From positions 2,728,001 through 2,792,000 of the forward strand of contig NZ_AP023087.1 of the NCBI RefSeq assembly GCF_045862395.1: a stretch of DNA of 64,000 nt. The letters are read 5' to 3'. This DNA is from Marinicellulosiphila megalodicopiae (lineage in GTDB: Bacteria; Pseudomonadota; Gammaproteobacteria; Pseudomonadales; Natronospirillaceae). Every line of letters begins with the position of its first letter. Position 1 is the first letter of the stretch. Below, one piece after another: positions 42,901 to 51,035 of this stretch. Made by a program: the position numbers and the translations under genes. The notes beneath the pieces are model-generated. The model was not told the DNA's origin, searched no databases, and worked only from the letters and a program-made list of their open reading frames with translations.

Positions 42901-43886
42901 GTCTAAATAAAGGGTTTAATGCAACGGCATCAGTAAGCTATGAACAAAATGATCAAAACGAGGGTCGTATCGTTGTTAGTTTTGATGAAGATACCAACAC
43001 TCAATTTGCTAACATCAACGTTTCAGCCGCATCCATGCTTGGTTTAGCTGAGCCCGATGGCGATGAAAATGAATCGGTTTTTGGAATTGATGTTAAAGGT
43101 AAAATCAATGGTATTGAAGCAAAAGGCAGTGGACAATACTTAGTGGCCGCAGATGGCTCTGTCGCTGCGACTCAAGGTCATATCATTTCAAATACAGTCG
43201 ACGGTTTTTCTACACCGATCACAACCAATCCAACGGACTATTCATTTAAAATAAAATTAAACGGTTTGGAATCCAATACCATCACCCTTGATGCAGCCAC
43301 TTACTCCTCTGGAAAAACCTTCGCCAGCACATTACAGGGTTTAATTAATGACGATGCAAAATTTAAAACAGAAGGTTATAAAGTTGTTATCGATTACGAT
43401 GACGATTTGAAAAAATTTGGTATTCAATCTAATGAGGAAGGGGCTAACAGCTCGGTCAATTTCAGTGAATTGTCATCCCTATTTAGCACAATGACGGGGT
43501 TTACCACTGCTAACCAAGGTGTACAAGGCACGAACTCTTCAGGTTCGGTTGACGATGCTGCAGGGTTACAACTTAAAGTATCAGGCGGCCCCACTGGTGA
43601 GCGTGGAACGGTCAGTTATATAAAAGGCGCGGCAGATTCATTAAAATCGTTAATTAATAGTTTCTTAAAAAACGACGGTGTCATGACCACTAAAATAAAC
43701 GATTTAGAAAATGAAATTGTTGATATTGAAGAAGATCGCACCAAATTAAATGAACGCTTAGATTCGTCACTTGACAGACTTAAACGACAATTCTTGTTTA
43801 ATGATAAAATTATCAGTTCATTAAAAACCACCGAAAATTTCTTAACGCAGCAATTTGAAGCCATGGCGGCTTCAAACAAAAAGTAA
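39972..43886 (+). CDS. fliD: Flagellar hook-associated protein 2 (filament cap) FliD, unusually large
   Basis: A 1304-residue FliD, whereas most are 450-700. The N-terminal FliD domain begins MASIESLGIGSGLLTTELAE and includes the coiled-coil start; FliD_C features appear at SVDVAGVFSV-like positions (~385-395) and at the end (RTKLNERLDSSLDRLKRQF and ENFLTQQFEAMA), the C-terminal coiled coil. Between lie ~850 residues of Thr/Ser/Asp-rich beta repeats, several of hook-IN type (for example FDLIVDGKTISVDV, FTLNVNGT), probably surface-exposed lobes on the cap. A perfect sigma-28 promoter drives it. No other flagellar genes are near. Confidence 0.88.
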   Translation: MASIESLGIGSGLLTTELAENLINAERGPAEARLDAQKSLVEARISAYGELKAKMDEFGSAASDLSSSKSILKTTATSSNEDAITATTNSLAKPGSYIMEVEQVAQNHSLASKRFEDLTTTLGSGVMTFKFGETQFTDPAGDYDEFIQDIDQKTQSITISSANNTISGIRDAINKENFGVTASLVNDGEGYRLLLTSDQSGKDYSMEISVSGSSSLKALSYNENANDPDVNMKQTQNAQNAEFTLNGLEISSKNNEVDEVIKGVTFDLKQANIGEPATVRVKQDTDELTEKVQGFVDSYNEFRDLYKNYSKYNTATNTGGLLNDSTLRNIDAQMRRVITGAVTGMEGASFQSLSQIGIYSDQNNNYALTLDNAKFSEAMKTSSIDVAGVFSVQGNTSDSLIEYISPGYYSKAGTYDVEIEKVATQASITTTPSMALAFMSTIPVDANNDQFTINLDGTEAEIFLTHGLYTNGEDLADMIQAAINNNDALSKKGSSITVSFNAADQNFEFTSSKFGSKSELAIVSSDINTGSTLGIITGNEGNAKGNYISNLSQYNFSATTLQAEQEVLENTGIDFSSDNASFTLNVNGTSDVAVDGVDISITLDEDISDQYDSEGNVSVDKTREDVLAHIQAKIDETVLNGHVTASFNNNNRLVFSTAETAGTQSIEIKTVGTNVTDSLLGLNATNGPQNSGLNLTGGAAFQLSYTNQTGTTDTSDIAIPDGLYETSGELTAAIENAINTHADVINSAAPAKTEAGTTSYADPIDFATNPMAFEFEYNGDLIDVEVTNFDTDNLTSIQAALTAALGGADVTASFSSNKLVLTTNANGSTETLNVTKNGDGAKTAIAGVTPLAATNFASSNTTFDLIVDGKTISVDVIEDGSDSVEDSLAAVQSALNDALESVDGGDSFDANDILAKLDDTGHLYFETQSARGVQTSATFGAQSTISIANASPNAKTLLDLDDGVGINGFNSPGIPQGLNKGFNATASVSYEQNDQNEGRIVVSFDEDTNTQFANINVSAASMLGLAEPDGDENESVFGIDVKGKINGIEAKGSGQYLVAADGSVAATQGHIISNTVDGFSTPITTNPTDYSFKIKLNGLESNTITLDAATYSSGKTFASTLQGLINDDAKFKTEGYKVVIDYDDDLKKFGIQSNEEGANSSVNFSELSSLFSTMTGFTTANQGVQGTNSSGSVDDAAGLQLKVSGGPTGERGTVSYIKGAADSLKSLINSFLKNDGVMTTKINDLENEIVDIEEDRTKLNERLDSSLDRLKRQFLFNDKIISSLKTTENFLTQQFEAMAASNKK

Positions 43887-43896
43887 ATTCCAATAA

Positions 43897-44433
43897 TTAG
43901 GGAGCGTTCAATTTATATATAACATGCTCGCTTAATTTATGCCCCTTGGGGATAATTGGATGATCAAAGTTTGCGTTCATATTAGTCATTCCAATTTTTT
44001 GCATTACTGAGATAGATGCTTTATTTCCAACTGATGTAAATGAATAAACATTTTGTAAATTTAATTCATTAAAAGCAAATTCAAGACAAGCCTTGGCAGC
44101 TTCAGTGGCAAAGCCCTTACCCCAAGCATTTTTAGCTAAACGCCAACCTATTTCAACACATGGCGTCACGGGTAAATCAAATATCGGTTCGTGCAAACCA
44201 ACAAAACCAATAAATTGCTGGTCACTCAAACGCTCTACCGCCCAAAACCCCCAACCATTTATTTCAATCAAGTTTTGGAAATATTTTGCCATTTCATTAC
44301 TTTGTTGTTCTGATTGAATGTCTGGATAAAACTCCATCACATCAGGATCAGCATTAATCGATGCGAAGGTTTTTAAATCGCTTTGCTTCCATTGCCTTAA
44401 TAATAGCCTTTTGGTTTTTAATTCACGTTCCAT
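43897..44433 (-). CDS. GNAT-family acetyltransferase, RimJ/RimL type
   Basis: About 178 residues of the RimJ/RimL/SpeG-like GNAT subgroup: ELKTKRLLLRQWKQSD at the start, FIGFVGL in the middle, and acetyl-CoA motif A in EIGWRLAKNAWGKGFATEA, then NVYSFTSVGNKASISVMQKIGM. Substrate unknown; relatives acetylate ribosomal protein N-termini or small amines. The ATG at 44433 has TAGG upstream; a start at 44448 would overlap the stop of the preceding gene by four bases and is also possible. It forms an operon with the AhpD-like gene. Confidence 0.8.
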   Translation of the reverse strand: MERELKTKRLLLRQWKQSDLKTFASINADPDVMEFYPDIQSEQQSNEMAKYFQNLIEINGWGFWAVERLSDQQFIGFVGLHEPIFDLPVTPCVEIGWRLAKNAWGKGFATEAAKACLEFAFNELNLQNVYSFTSVGNKASISVMQKIGMTNMNANFDHPIIPKGHKLSEHVIYKLNAP

Positions 44434-44444
44434 TATTTGCCTAC

Positions 44445-44855
44445 TCATAAATTCTTAAGACTGATCGCAATTCGAGTTAATGCATTCATTATCGAAATAC
44501 ATGCAGTTAAATCAACCAATTCAGCTTCATTAAAAGTGTTTTGAAGTTCATGCATTTCAAAATCATGACACTCTAATTGCGTTAAGCTCTTTGCATACTG
44601 AAGTGCTAAGCGTTCTTTATCAGCAAATAGTGTTGATGATTGCCAACCAGCTAATTCAATTAACTTTTTGGCTTCCACGCCATTTTTGAGACATTGATCA
44701 TGATGGGTTTGACAACAAAATGCACAACCATTGATTTGTGCAACGGATAATTCAACCAATGATCGAAGCGCTGGGTCTAATGGCGATTGATCTAAACTTG
44801 AATAGGCAGAGTATAAATGCCCTATTGTTTTTTTTGAAATTTCATAATAATCCAT
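44445..44855 (-). CDS. AhpD-like carboxymuconolactone-decarboxylase-family protein
   Basis: A 136-residue alkylhydroperoxidase-fold protein. The conserved ELSVAQINGCAFCCQTHHDQ segment carries the CxxC redox pair (Cys-Ala-Phe-Cys) and the following His characteristic of AhpD-type peroxidase partners, and RLALQYAKSLT continues the family helix. It may reduce peroxides or act as a disulfide reductase; no AhpC gene is nearby. It is transcribed with the downstream GNAT gene, with stop and start nearly overlapping. Confidence 0.82.
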   Translation of the reverse strand: MDYYEISKKTIGHLYSAYSSLDQSPLDPALRSLVELSVAQINGCAFCCQTHHDQCLKNGVEAKKLIELAGWQSSTLFADKERLALQYAKSLTQLECHDFEMHELQNTFNEAELVDLTACISIMNALTRIAISLKNL

Positions 44856-44968
44856 TTGTTACTCCTGGTTATTAAAACTCTGACTTTAAATTTTATAAAT
44901 TGATTACATCATCATTTAATTATGACTGTCATTCTATTTAAACAGCCATTTTAAACAGCTAAATTAGG

Positions 44969-45682
44969 TTAATTCGTTTTTTGAGTCAGCGCAGGAATAC
45001 TCCCTAACGCTTCTATATCCACACCTTGCTGTAAAAGAATCTTTTCAAATAGCGGTAATAGCGTCCCAAGATTTTCTTGTAATGTATCTCTAACAGTATC
45101 AACAACCACTTGCGTGCCCCGTTCAATTTCTACATTTATTAAATCGCCTATTTGTTTTAATTCAAACACTGTCATCCTTCTGGTTTCGGGAATAAGCCAC
45201 ACTTCAAACCAACTCTCAATTTTATTTACATCCGAGACAGTCAAACTGGCACCATTTAATGCAATATATCCTTTTGGAAAAACATATCGCTTCCAATGTT
45301 CATTTAATGCAAATCGCACACAATAATTATCATCAATTTGATTGATCAGAATAACTTCAGTATTAAAATCAATATGCCCTGATAATGGATGTCCTCCAAT
45401 TTCAGCCCCATCTTTAGCTGCTCGCTCAACATTTACTGCCTGTCCTTGTTCATATTGACTTAATGTTGTAATCAAAAGACTCTGCAACATAACATCAAAC
45501 TTTACTTCAACATCCGACAAAATCTGAGTCACGGTTAAACACACACCATCTACCGCCACGCTGGCGCCAATTTCCAAACCTTTACAAAATCCAGATTCAA
45601 AATGAATAACAAATGTTCTGATGCCATTTTTATCATTAACACTCATAATTTTAGCGATGGACTGCACAATACCTGTAAACAT
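44969..45682 (-). CDS. Riboflavin synthase alpha-chain family protein, divergent motifs
   Basis: A 237-residue protein with two lumazine-binding barrels: MFTGIVQSIAKIM, GASVAVDGVCLTVTQI (Cys kept), VNVERAAKDGAEIGGHPLSGHI and the second copy ALNGASLTVSDV. Riboflavin synthase trimers dismutate dimethylribityllumazine. The canonical ETLRxTNLG of the first barrel reads QSLLITTLS and the second barrel's ETLERTTLG reads ETRRMTVFE; the C-terminus has an extra ~20 residues. It could be a working RibC/RibE of the E. coli type, or a lumazine/flavin-binding paralogue. No FMN riboswitch was recognised upstream and no other rib gene is near. Confidence 0.75.
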   Translation of the reverse strand: MFTGIVQSIAKIMSVNDKNGIRTFVIHFESGFCKGLEIGASVAVDGVCLTVTQILSDVEVKFDVMLQSLLITTLSQYEQGQAVNVERAAKDGAEIGGHPLSGHIDFNTEVILINQIDDNYCVRFALNEHWKRYVFPKGYIALNGASLTVSDVNKIESWFEVWLIPETRRMTVFELKQIGDLINVEIERGTQVVVDTVRDTLQENLGTLLPLFEKILLQQGVDIEALGSIPALTQKTN

Positions 45683-45914
45683 AAATTCCTCTTATTGATA
45701 ATAATTACTAATTTTTAAAAAGTAGACAGAAACAAATATCATATCAAAATTTTGAATTATTAAGGGAGTAAATCTTCATGCATTACTTCGTACTTGTTTA
45801 ATTAAGCGCTTTAAAACATGTGACAAAATCCAAAATAAAACACAAATCACCTCACTCTAGATAACGGTATAAACAAAAAACTCGCCTTAAGTTTCATCTG
45901 AGCCATTAAATCGG

Positions 45915-45920
45915 TATAAT
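45915..45920 (+). promoter_or_regulatory. Probable -10 element of valS
   Basis: A consensus TATAAT sits about 40 bases before valS, with TTTCAT at the -35 position (17-base spacer), a poor match. Confidence 0.45.
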
Positions 45921-45960
45921 CTCGCCCCATTTTCTACGACAAATTTGAGTAATAAACCCC

Positions 45961-48795
45961 ATGGATAAAACCTACCAGCCCAGCGAAATAGAAACCAAAC
46001 ATTACCAGCAATGGGAAAAAAGCGAGTACTTTAAACCTTCAGGTGAAGGCAAAGGCTACTGCATTATGATTCCACCACCGAATGTCACGGGTTCTTTGCA
46101 CATGGGCCATGCGTTTCAACAAACGATTATGGATGCGCTAACACGCTACCACCGCATGAAAGGGTTCAATACTTTATGGCAACCGGGTACTGACCACGCG
46201 GGTATTGCTACTCAAATGGTAGTTGAGCGCCAATTGGCAGCCGACGGTGTGTCGCGTCACGACTTAGGTCGCGATACGTTCATTGATAAAATTTGGGAAT
46301 GGAAAGAAAAATCAGGTGGTACGATCACTGAACAACAACGTCGTTTAGGTACGTCTGTTGATTGGTCGCGCGAGCGTTTCACTATGGACCCAGGCATGTC
46401 TAAAGCGGTTCAAGAAGTATTTGTTCAGTTGTTTGACGAAGGTTTGATTTACCGCGGTAAACGCCTTGTAAACTGGGATCCAAAATTACACACGGCGATT
46501 TCTGACTTAGAAGTAGAAAGCAAAGAAGAAAACGGCTTCATGTGGCACTTTCGTTATCCACTAGCTAACGGCCAAAAAACAGCAGATGGTAAAGATTACG
46601 TTATTGTTGCCACGACCCGCCCAGAAACCATGTTAGGCGATACTTGTATTGCGGTTAACCCTGAAGATGAGCGTTACACAGATTTAGTTGGCAAAACCAT
46701 TACATTGCCATTAGTGGGTCGCGAGATTCCAATTGTTGCGGATGACTACGTAGAAAAAGACTTCGGAACCGGCGTTGTAAAAATCACCCCTGCTCACGAT
46801 TTTAACGATTACGAAGTAGGCAAACGTCACGGTGTATTATTGGTTAATATTTTTGATCGTAACGCAGCCGTATTAAAAACAGCCGAAGCGTATAATTATC
46901 AAGGTAAAGTCGTTGAAGATTTTGACGGAAGTTTACCTTCGCAATATGCAGGCTTAGATCGTTTTGAAGCACGTAAAAAAATCGTTGCTGAATTTGAAGA
47001 GATGGGTCTACTTGAAAAAATCGACGACCATAAATTAATGACACCAAAAGGTGATCGTTCGGGTGTGGTAATCGAGCCTTGGTTAACCGACCAATGGTAT
47101 GTAGATGCAAAATCATTAGCAGGTCCTGCTATTGAAGCGGTTGAAAATGGCGACATTGAATTTGTGCCTAAGCAATGGGAAAACACCTACTTCTCATGGA
47201 TGCGTGACATTCAAGATTGGTGTATTTCTCGACAACTCTGGTGGGGACATCAAATTCCAGCTTGGTATGACGATGAAGGCAAAGTTTACGTTGGCCGAAA
47301 CGAAGCCGACGTTCGCTCACAAAACAACTTAGACGCGTCGGTTAATTTACGCCAAGACGCCGATGTATTAGACACATGGTTCTCCTCTGCACTTTGGACA
47401 TTCTCTACGTTAGGCTGGCCTGAAGAAACCGATGAGCTAAAAATGTACAACCCGACTGACGTATTGGTAACGGGTTTTGACATCATCTTTTTCTGGGTAG
47501 CCAGAATGATCATGATGACACTTAAATTTAGAAAACAAGTGCCATTCAAAAAAGTCTACATTACCGGATTGATTCGTGATGAGACCGGGCAGAAAATGTC
47601 CAAGTCAAAAGGCAACGTGATTGACCCGATTGATTTGATCGACGGCATCAAACTTGAAGATTTATTAGTGAAGCGTACGGGTGGCATGATGCAACCTAAG
47701 CTTGCGGCTAAGATCGAAAAACAAACGAAAAAAGCCTACCCAGATGGCATTGAGCCACATGGTACCGATGCCCTTCGTTTCACGTTAACGTCTCTTGCTT
47801 CTAACGGCCGTGACATTAAGTTTGATATGCAACGTTTAGAAGGCTACCGTAATTTCTGTAATAAATTATGGAATGCTACGCGTTATGTATTAATGAATAC
47901 TGAAGGTGAAGATTGTGGCCAACAAGGCGGTGAACTAGAACTGACATTAGCCGATCGTTGGATTACCTCTGCATTACAAGATTTAAAAGCAGAAGTCGCC
48001 AAACAGATTGAGCAATATCGTTTTGATTTAGCCTCTCAAGCCATTTACGATTTTGTTTGGAATGAATATTGTTCTTGGTACTTAGAATTATCTAAACCAG
48101 CATTATTGTCTGATCAATCATCAGACGCATTAAAGCGCGGTACGCGTTACACATTAGTGAACGTATTAGAAAATCTAATGCGCGTGATTCACCCAATCAT
48201 GCCGTTCATCACCGAAGAAATTTGGCAAACACTGAAACCGTTAACCGGTCAAACCGGTGACAGCATCATGTTAGAGCCCTTCCCAGTATTTGACGAAACG
48301 CAAAAAGATACGCAAGCGCAGTCTGATTTAGAATGGTTAAAATCAGTGACTATTGCCGTGCGAAATATTCGTGGTGAGATGGACATTTCTCCTAAGAAAG
48401 CATTAACGGTTATTTTACAAAATACATCTGAGTCAGAATTAACCTGTTTGAACAACAATGAAAGTTTCTTGAAAACATTAGCAAACATTGAAGACATTCA
48501 AATTTTGGGTAAAGACGAAGAAACACCATTAAGTGCAACCGCGCTAATTGGTCAATTAAAAGTGTCTGTACCTATGGCAGGTTTAATTGATGTGGCTGCT
48601 GAACAAGCACGCTTGCAAAAAGAAGTGACTAAAATCACCAAAGAAATGCAACGTATTGAAGGCAAACTGAACAACCAAAAATTCATGGCAAATGCGCCTG
48701 AAGACGTGGTGACTAAAGAGCGTGAAAAAGCATCGGGTTTCCAACAAAAATTAGACGGTATTAATTCTCAAATCGAGAAATTAGCGCAAATCTAA
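45961..48795 (+). CDS. valS: Valyl-tRNA synthetase
   Basis: A 944-residue class I aminoacyl-tRNA synthetase. The HIGH motif is PPPNVTGSLHMGHA (~38-51) and the KMSKS motif is at residues 545-549. The editing CP1 domain (ATTRPETMLGDT, then GTGVVKITPAHD) lies between them. The C-terminal coiled coil (QARLQKEVTKITKEMQRIE) is the valyl-specific tRNA-binding arm. Length is as in E. coli (951). Codon usage suggests high expression. It is followed by a terminator. Confidence 0.97.
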   Translation: MDKTYQPSEIETKHYQQWEKSEYFKPSGEGKGYCIMIPPPNVTGSLHMGHAFQQTIMDALTRYHRMKGFNTLWQPGTDHAGIATQMVVERQLAADGVSRHDLGRDTFIDKIWEWKEKSGGTITEQQRRLGTSVDWSRERFTMDPGMSKAVQEVFVQLFDEGLIYRGKRLVNWDPKLHTAISDLEVESKEENGFMWHFRYPLANGQKTADGKDYVIVATTRPETMLGDTCIAVNPEDERYTDLVGKTITLPLVGREIPIVADDYVEKDFGTGVVKITPAHDFNDYEVGKRHGVLLVNIFDRNAAVLKTAEAYNYQGKVVEDFDGSLPSQYAGLDRFEARKKIVAEFEEMGLLEKIDDHKLMTPKGDRSGVVIEPWLTDQWYVDAKSLAGPAIEAVENGDIEFVPKQWENTYFSWMRDIQDWCISRQLWWGHQIPAWYDDEGKVYVGRNEADVRSQNNLDASVNLRQDADVLDTWFSSALWTFSTLGWPEETDELKMYNPTDVLVTGFDIIFFWVARMIMMTLKFRKQVPFKKVYITGLIRDETGQKMSKSKGNVIDPIDLIDGIKLEDLLVKRTGGMMQPKLAAKIEKQTKKAYPDGIEPHGTDALRFTLTSLASNGRDIKFDMQRLEGYRNFCNKLWNATRYVLMNTEGEDCGQQGGELELTLADRWITSALQDLKAEVAKQIEQYRFDLASQAIYDFVWNEYCSWYLELSKPALLSDQSSDALKRGTRYTLVNVLENLMRVIHPIMPFITEEIWQTLKPLTGQTGDSIMLEPFPVFDETQKDTQAQSDLEWLKSVTIAVRNIRGEMDISPKKALTVILQNTSESELTCLNNNESFLKTLANIEDIQILGKDEETPLSATALIGQLKVSVPMAGLIDVAAEQARLQKEVTKITKEMQRIEGKLNNQKFMANAPEDVVTKEREKASGFQQKLDGINSQIEKLAQI

Positions 48796-48810
48796 ACAGG
48801 TATAACTATT

Positions 48811-48839
48811 AAAAAAGGCTCTTAATTAGAGCCTTTTTT
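48811..48839 (+). terminator. Terminator of valS
   Basis: AAAAAAGGCTCT, TAATT loop, AGAGCCTTTTTT, 15 bases past the stop. Confidence 0.9.
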
Positions 48840-48874
48840 ATACCTCTTCTAATATTATTTAGAGTATCAAATAA

Positions 48875-49264
48875 ATGAAACTGAATTTTTTAATTGAATG
48901 CGACGATTTTGAAGATTATTTTAAAATGCACCAAAAAGCATTAAACAAAATTAATGATTGGTTAGAATCAAGTAATGAAAACGAAAACGTCTCATTGGTA
49001 GATTTACGACTACCTGCAGTTGCCAACATAGATGATTACGACCCGTTTAACCCACCTAAATGGCAGATTGGTCTTAGTATTCAAACTAAAAAAGTAAAAG
49101 CACTCAAACTGCCTATTAATTTTTTAAATGGATTATGTAAAGACTTAAAAGTGGACATCAGTGTCAACAAAGTGATTGATGAGCAGAATAAAACCATCAG
49201 TTATTTTGGCACCCACGATGGACGTGGTGATATTTTTGAGATTTGGCAGTTGGCGGATTATTGA
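48875..49264 (+). CDS. Small cytoplasmic protein, function unknown
   Basis: A 129-residue acidic, soluble protein with no signal peptide, membrane segment or recognised motif. Aromatic- and Asp-rich segments (CDDFEDYF, DDYDPFNPPKWQIG) and the C-terminal GTHDGRGDIFEIWQLADY are distinctive. It stands between two terminators. The ATG has no strong ribosome-binding site but the frame is clean over its length. Confidence 0.6.
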   Translation: MKLNFLIECDDFEDYFKMHQKALNKINDWLESSNENENVSLVDLRLPAVANIDDYDPFNPPKWQIGLSIQTKKVKALKLPINFLNGLCKDLKVDISVNKVIDEQNKTISYFGTHDGRGDIFEIWQLADY

Positions 49265-49265
49265 T

Positions 49266-49298
49266 AAAAAAAACCCTAATTATTATTAGGGTTTTTTA
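49266..49298. terminator. Bidirectional terminator between the unknown gene and trxC
   Basis: AAAAAACCCTAA and TTAGGGTTTTTT with an AT-rich loop between convergent genes. Confidence 0.85.
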
Positions 49299-49322
49299 TT
49301 TATTGAAGTAACACAAGAGGAT

Positions 49323-49748
49323 TTATTTAAGCACCGAACTCAACCAATCCATCAATTGCGATTCACTCATCGCACCTGCTTGTCTTGCTATTTCTTTACC
49401 GCCTTTAAACACAGCCAATGTCGGAATACTTCTAATATTGTATTGCTGACCTAGTTGCGGATTTAAATCGGTTTCTACTTTTGCTACGCGCAATTGTGTG
49501 TCTACTTTACTTGCTACGCCGTCTAAAATCGGCGCCATCATTTTACAAGGGCCACACCATTCTGCCCAAAAATCAACCAAGATCGGTAATTCGCTATTTA
49601 ATATATGTTTAGCAAATGTTGCGTCAGACAGATTGATGGGTTTTGCAGTAAACAGTTTTTGTTTACATGCGCCACAGTTTGGATTTTCTTGTAATCGCTC
49701 TTGAGGAACATTATTGGCACGATGGCAACTTGGGCAAACGATTTTCAT
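49323..49748 (-). CDS. trxC: Thioredoxin 2
   Basis: A 141-residue thioredoxin with an N-terminal zinc finger made by Cys5, Cys8, Cys25 and Cys28 (CPSC, CGAC), followed by the thioredoxin fold with active site WCGPC (Cys65, Cys68) and the cis-Pro segment IRSIPTLAVFKGG. It reduces disulfides in the cytoplasm and belongs to the oxidative-stress response in E. coli. It starts 2 bases after the ndpA stop, so the two are co-transcribed. Confidence 0.95.
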   Translation of the reverse strand: MKIVCPSCHRANNVPQERLQENPNCGACKQKLFTAKPINLSDATFAKHILNSELPILVDFWAEWCGPCKMMAPILDGVASKVDTQLRVAKVETDLNPQLGQQYNIRSIPTLAVFKGGKEIARQAGAMSESQLMDWLSSVLK

Positions 49749-49750
49749 GA

Positions 49751-50758
49751 TTACTCGGCCTTATCTAAATACTGTTTGATTTGTTTTTGTAATGATTGCG
49801 GCAACTCATTAATGGTCAAACTTTGGTTTTGCTCATCGTATTGAATGTCTTGACCAAAACGATCGGAATCAAAACTGATGCTCATTTTTTTGTCACGACC
49901 AAAAAAGCGCACGTAACGTTTTAAGCTGGCTCTGTGTGGCACGATATGATCTTGAGGTTTTTGTTGCTGTCTTGCGACAAACGCAGAAAAATCTTCGCTT
50001 GGTTCAAAAGGTAATTCTTTAAGCTGCGCGCCAATTTCTTTAATTGAAATTTCTTCACCTAGACTGTCTTGCTCCATACAATAATCCACGACGGTATTAC
50101 GGTATTCGCTTACTTCGTCTTTTGGCATTTCTTTAGAGAAACTGTCGACAATTTTTAAAAACTCTTCGGTTTGCGCTTTAACATCAATGCCTTCGACAAA
50201 ACCGGTGAAGTTCATAAACGCTTCTGACAATTCTTTATTACCGCGCGTATTCAAAACAGACATGTATTTTGTGTCGTTTTTAGCAAATAATTCTAAATCT
50301 ATTTTCAAGCCAAAGGGTAATTTTGAAAAATCGATCACTTCTATAGATTGCACATTTAATTGTTCGTCAAAGTATTCAACGCTTTTGTTAGCCAAAAACA
50401 ATAAATACAGATTTTCTTGGTCTTCAAGAATTTCGTGAGTTAATAACAATTTAAATTCAAAGCTGTCTTGGGTATCTTCAAAAAACGTTTTGAGCATACT
50501 GCCAATTTCAGTGTTAACGTCATCCAATGAAATTTGCTTGCCATTAAATCGATTAATTAATTGGGCAAACACATGATCTTCTGCGGCAAAATGACCATAG
50601 GTTTTGCTGCTGCGTTTTAAATAACTTAATTTAAACGTATTAAATAATTCATTAATAGAATCATTTGAGGTGTCTTGTACAAACGCCTCACCCAATTTTA
50701 ATGTGCCTGCACTTTCTTCACGAGAAAATTCAGTTAGTACTGCATGCTCAATTGTCAT
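49751..50758 (-). CDS. ndpA: Nucleoid-associated protein NdpA/YejK
   Basis: A 335-residue protein of the 37-kDa nucleoid-associated (NdpA) family, whose members bind DNA and influence topoisomerase function. Recognisable parts are the N-terminal KLGEAFVQDTSNDSINEL segment, the middle DTKYMSVLNTRGNKELSEAFMNFTG, and the C-terminal RYVRFFGRDKKMSISFDSDRFG. AAGG precedes the ATG by about 7 bases. It lies downstream of ybcJ and 2 bases upstream of trxC. Confidence 0.9.
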   Translation of the reverse strand: MTIEHAVLTEFSREESAGTLKLGEAFVQDTSNDSINELFNTFKLSYLKRSSKTYGHFAAEDHVFAQLINRFNGKQISLDDVNTEIGSMLKTFFEDTQDSFEFKLLLTHEILEDQENLYLLFLANKSVEYFDEQLNVQSIEVIDFSKLPFGLKIDLELFAKNDTKYMSVLNTRGNKELSEAFMNFTGFVEGIDVKAQTEEFLKIVDSFSKEMPKDEVSEYRNTVVDYCMEQDSLGEEISIKEIGAQLKELPFEPSEDFSAFVARQQQKPQDHIVPHRASLKRYVRFFGRDKKMSISFDSDRFGQDIQYDEQNQSLTINELPQSLQKQIKQYLDKAE

Positions 50759-50778
50759 TTAATAACCTTATTCTAGAT

Positions 50779-50991
50779 TTATTCGCTTATTGTTACGCTT
50801 TGCCCTTGAAACTCAACGACCTGTCCTACGTAAAGTTTACATGTTTTACGTAATTCCACTTTACCATCGACCATTACTTGACCTGCAGCAATCGCCAATT
50901 TAGCCTGACCGCCACTTTCGCTTAACCCTTCTACTTTTAAAAGATCATTTAACGCGATATAAGGGTGCCCTTCTAGGGAAAAAATTTGCAT
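50779..50991 (-). CDS. ybcJ: S4-domain RNA-binding protein, YbcJ-like
   Basis: A 70-residue S4-like RNA-binding protein, the length of E. coli YbcJ. The core reads ALNDLLKVEGLSESGGQAK then AIAAGQVMVDGKVELRK. It is thought to bind RNA, perhaps ribosomal or tRNA; the role is unproven. I start at the ATG at 50991, matching the family N-terminus; TTG and ATG codons slightly upstream would add three or four residues. It is followed 20 bases later by ndpA. Confidence 0.88.
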   Translation of the reverse strand: MQIFSLEGHPYIALNDLLKVEGLSESGGQAKLAIAAGQVMVDGKVELRKTCKLYVGQVVEFQGQSVTISE

Positions 50992-51035
50992 AATACTCAT
51001 CAATATTTATTTAAGAACGGTAATTTTAACCAATA

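Noticed and set aside
45683..45960. FMN riboswitch upstream of the riboflavin-synthase-like gene
   Set aside because: The conserved RFN-element boxes were not found in the intergenic sequence on the minus strand.
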